This document shows, piece by piece, positions 62,179 through 64,000 of a stretch of DNA of 64,000 nt. The position numbers and the translations under genes were made by a program. The notes under the pieces were generated by a model, which was not told the DNA's origin, did not search any database, and worked only from the letters and a program-made list of their open reading frames with translations. The stretch's first letter is position 1, and each line of letters opens with the position of its first letter. Source of the stretch: Mesorhizobium sp. AR10 (lineage in GTDB: Bacteria > Pseudomonadota > Alphaproteobacteria > Rhizobiales > Rhizobiaceae); assembly GCF_024746795.1 (NCBI RefSeq), contig NZ_CP080524.1, positions 2,210,001 to 2,274,000 of the forward strand, given 5' to 3'.

Positions 62179-63108
62179 ATGACACGAGAGAGAACCGACA
62201 TGTATCTAGCGCGCAAAGAGGACTTCGGGCCCGCAGCATCGCCGATCTCGCCTCGCCGCGAATTGGGCGCTTACGAGGCGATGTGGCTCGAGCAGGGCGC
62301 CACGTTCAAGACCATCGCTGACAAGTTTGCCAAGGATCCGACGGCAATGCCTTCGGATTTCGTTCGTCCGGCCCAAACGGAAGAGTGCGCCCGCAAAGTC
62401 CTTTCCGAGGCCAGCGCCAAAGGCGTTTCTCGCTTTGGCGTTCGCATCCACCATGCAGGCGACTACCCGGCGAAGTTGCGTGACGCGAAATACCCCATCG
62501 AACTTCTCTACTTTCAAGGCATCTGGGAGCTCACCGAGACACGATGCATCGCCATCGTTGGCGCTCGAGAGGCCTCCGAAGAAGGAAAGCAGCGCGCCAA
62601 GCAGTTGGCGTTTGCCCTGACGGCACGCAAGCGGGAGGATGGACGGGACAACTTCACAATTGTCTCTGGCCTCGCTGCTGGCATTGATCGGACGGCGCAT
62701 GATGCGGCCATCGAAAATGGCGGCCGCACGATCGCTGTCATCGGGACACCCCTTGGCACCTATTACCCGAAGGAAAATCGCGACCTCCAGGACCGGATTG
62801 CGAGAGAGTTCCTTCTGATCTCGCAGATCCCCTTCTTGCGATATGGCGCTCAAAACGTGCCACAAAACAGGCTTTTCTTCCCGGAGCGCAACATCACCAT
62901 GAGCGCCCTGACTGAGGCGACGATCATTGTTGAGGCGAGCGACACGTCCGGCACTTTGACGCAAGCCCGTGCGGCTCTGCACCAGAAGCGTAAGCTTTTT
63001 ATCCTGGATTCGTGCTTCCAAAAAGGCCTCAAATGGCCGAGCAACTATGAGGCGCAAGGTGCCATTCGAGTGCGCTCGATGGACGATCTCTGGGGCAACC
63101 TTGACTAA
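62179..63108 (+). CDS. DprA/Smf-like SLOG-domain protein
   Basis: 309 residues; an ATG at 62200 (MYLARKEDF) is an alternative start. The SLOG Rossmann core starts at CIAIVGAREASEEG near 125, with FTIVSGLAAGIDRTAHDAA near 165, AVIGTPLGTYYPKENRDLQ, and FFPERNITMSALTEATIIVE. These match the DprA family, which loads RecA on incoming DNA. It is shorter than housekeeping DprA and lacks its C-terminal winged helix. The next gene starts inside its stop (TTGACTAA), so the pair is coupled. Pairing with a phosphoribosyltransferase suggests a nucleotide-linked or defence role rather than transformation (inference). Confidence 0.8.
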   Translation: MTRERTDMYLARKEDFGPAASPISPRRELGAYEAMWLEQGATFKTIADKFAKDPTAMPSDFVRPAQTEECARKVLSEASAKGVSRFGVRIHHAGDYPAKLRDAKYPIELLYFQGIWELTETRCIAIVGAREASEEGKQRAKQLAFALTARKREDGRDNFTIVSGLAAGIDRTAHDAAIENGGRTIAVIGTPLGTYYPKENRDLQDRIAREFLLISQIPFLRYGAQNVPQNRLFFPERNITMSALTEATIIVEASDTSGTLTQARAALHQKRKLFILDSCFQKGLKWPSNYEAQGAIRVRSMDDLWGNLD

Positions 63109-63782
63109 GGTTTTCTATCGCGAAATCGATGACAGTAACCGCGGCGATCACACCAGGCTGACCGCCAACGATATGTGCATGTTCCTGTACGAATTTACCG
63201 CCTTTGAACACACCAATGGTCTCGGCTTCAAGTTCAGCGATACCAACCAGCTTATCCACAACCTTAAGAAAAAGCCCTCCGAGCGACTGACTAAGGGCGG
63301 ATGGAAATACAAAGCCGAAGCCATTGGAAAATGCGCCAGCGCGATGCGAATGGCTAAACAGCGGAACTTTGGTGCCAATCCCGTCGTCGAAGGCGCCTGG
63401 TCATGCGGACTATGACGATCGTCTAACCCAGATCGCCAGGCTGTTAAGGGTGCCGCCGCCAGATGTCCGTGAGCTTGTGCATCATAGTAATTCGCATGCG
63501 GCCGCGCACGAGTCGAACAACAGGCCAACCGTCGAAGACCTGCTCGCTATTTATGAAATCGACGAAGCCCTGGCCAACAGCAAGCCAGTCAGCTCAATCG
63601 CGATTTTCGACGACGTACTCACCGCTGGCACGCATTATCGGGCCATGCAAATCAAGCTCGCTGCGCGCTTCCCTGGTGTGCCGATCTTCGGGATGTTTAT
63701 CGCTCGCAGGGCAATCCCGCCGCCTAGTGATGGCTGGGTCAAGCAGATGCAGGAGCTTTTCGGTAAAGTCGACGGCGAATAG
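63101..63782 (+). pseudogene. Phosphoribosyltransferase-like gene split by a frame change
   Basis: The first part reads from a TTG at 63101 (LTKVFYREIDDSNRGDHTRL) to about AIGKCASAM at 63346. The next frame then continues EWLNSGTLVPIPSSKAPGHA and DYDDRLTQIARLL to the stop at 63782. Read together this is one protein of about 226 residues. The PRPP-binding loop is AIFDDVLTAGTHYR near residue 170. The join needs one base skipped near 63347 (ATG-C-GAA-TGG) or two restored. In the first frame alone the protein would stop at 63415 without the PRPP loop. It is a mutation, an error or, less likely, programmed shifting. No RBS is visible; coupling to dprA is expected. Confidence 0.7.
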
Positions 63783-63797
63783 GTAAGGAAACTGCCC

Positions 63798-64000
63798 GTG
63801 GAGACCACGCAGACCCCGCCCGAGACCGAAAAAGCGTACGACCTGCGAATCCGCGCCGCTGAGCGTGCACACGATGCAAGGCGAGCGACGCTCGAGAATA
63901 CGAACTCCCAGGTCCTGTCGTTCTCGAACGGAGCGATGCGAGCGCCGGCGCTTGTTGCCGCTGGCGGTGTGGCCGCGGCTCTCGGCTTCTACAGTGCGAA
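63798..64000 (+). CDS. Small putative membrane protein, 3'-truncated by window edge
   Basis: An open frame from the GTG at 63798 (AAGGAA seven bases upstream) runs off the window after about 67 codons. The N-terminal part, with EKAYDLRIRAAERAHDARR, is strongly helical and charged. It is followed by a hydrophobic segment APALVAAGGVAAALGFYSA, a likely membrane helix. It follows the phosphoribosyltransferase by 15 bp, so it is probably the third gene of the operon. I do not recognise the family. Confidence 0.55.
   Translation, partial: METTQTPPETEKAYDLRIRAAERAHDARRATLENTNSQVLSFSNGAMRAPALVAAGGVAAALGFYSA

Overview
The window looks like chromosome from an alphaproteobacterium of the order Rhizobiales, most probably Mesorhizobium or a close relative. 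This rests on high GC, on the gene content (CpdR, an Omp10-like lipoprotein, homospermidine synthase, rhizobial-length GltB and GltD, a ROSE-controlled Hsp20) and on an alpha-r8/MmgR-type small RNA. The genus is inferred, since no rRNA or other marker is present.

Layout. 1-2.5 kb: the end of an EamA transporter, an MFS transporter and a Dabb protein. 2.2-16.9 kb: one long minus-strand catabolic operon. It starts with a LacI-type regulator, followed by a frameshifted Gfo/Idh oxidoreductase, CoA-transferase, enoyl-CoA hydratase, aldehyde dehydrogenase, a CUT1 sugar ABC transporter (binding protein, two permeases, ATPase), two GMC flavoproteins, an SDR and the Dabb protein. A divergent DUF993 gene (17.1 kb) shares the control region, which carries two near-identical palindromic operators. 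18.3-21.4 kb: an intergenic repeat, a glycosyltransferase-like/alginate-lyase fusion and a divergent Stf0 sulfotransferase. 21.4-29.6 kb: tRNA-Val(GAC), cpdR, N-formylglutamate amidohydrolase, the mmgR-like sRNA, hisN, a DUF1579 protein, an alpha/beta hydrolase, an RpoH-type promoter with ROSE thermometer and hsp20, TauE/SafE, an MBL hydrolase and a threonine aldolase. 30-36.4 kb: gltBD. 36.5-46 kb: a DUF459 SGNH hydrolase, a lytic transglycosylase, galU, a large beta-barrel protein, a KdsD-type isomerase, NfeD plus SPFH, and hemH. 46-61.6 kb: a 5'-nucleotidase with a LysM tail, an Omp10-like lipoprotein, hss, a periplasmic protein of unknown role, a DUF3445 protein, a collapsed YciI-like gene, pabC and pabB, a membrane-anchored helix-hairpin-helix protein, pepF, an orphan sigma-54 response regulator and a DUF882 peptidase-like protein.

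61.7-64 kb is the clearest accessory stretch. An atypical tRNA with a Gln(TTG) anticodon is followed by a region carrying a rhizobial LexA box. Then come a DprA-type SLOG protein, a phosphoribosyltransferase split over two frames, and the start of a small putative membrane protein that runs off the window. This is the best candidate for a little-known, possibly SOS-linked, nucleotide or DNA conflict module. It is incomplete here and its function is inference.

Three genes look broken: the Gfo/Idh oxidoreductase (one extra base after codon 14), the YciI-like gene (internal deletion) and the phosphoribosyltransferase (frame change near 63,347). Each could also be a sequencing error, least plausibly for the YciI remnant. 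I saw no CRISPR array, intact insertion sequence or rRNA.
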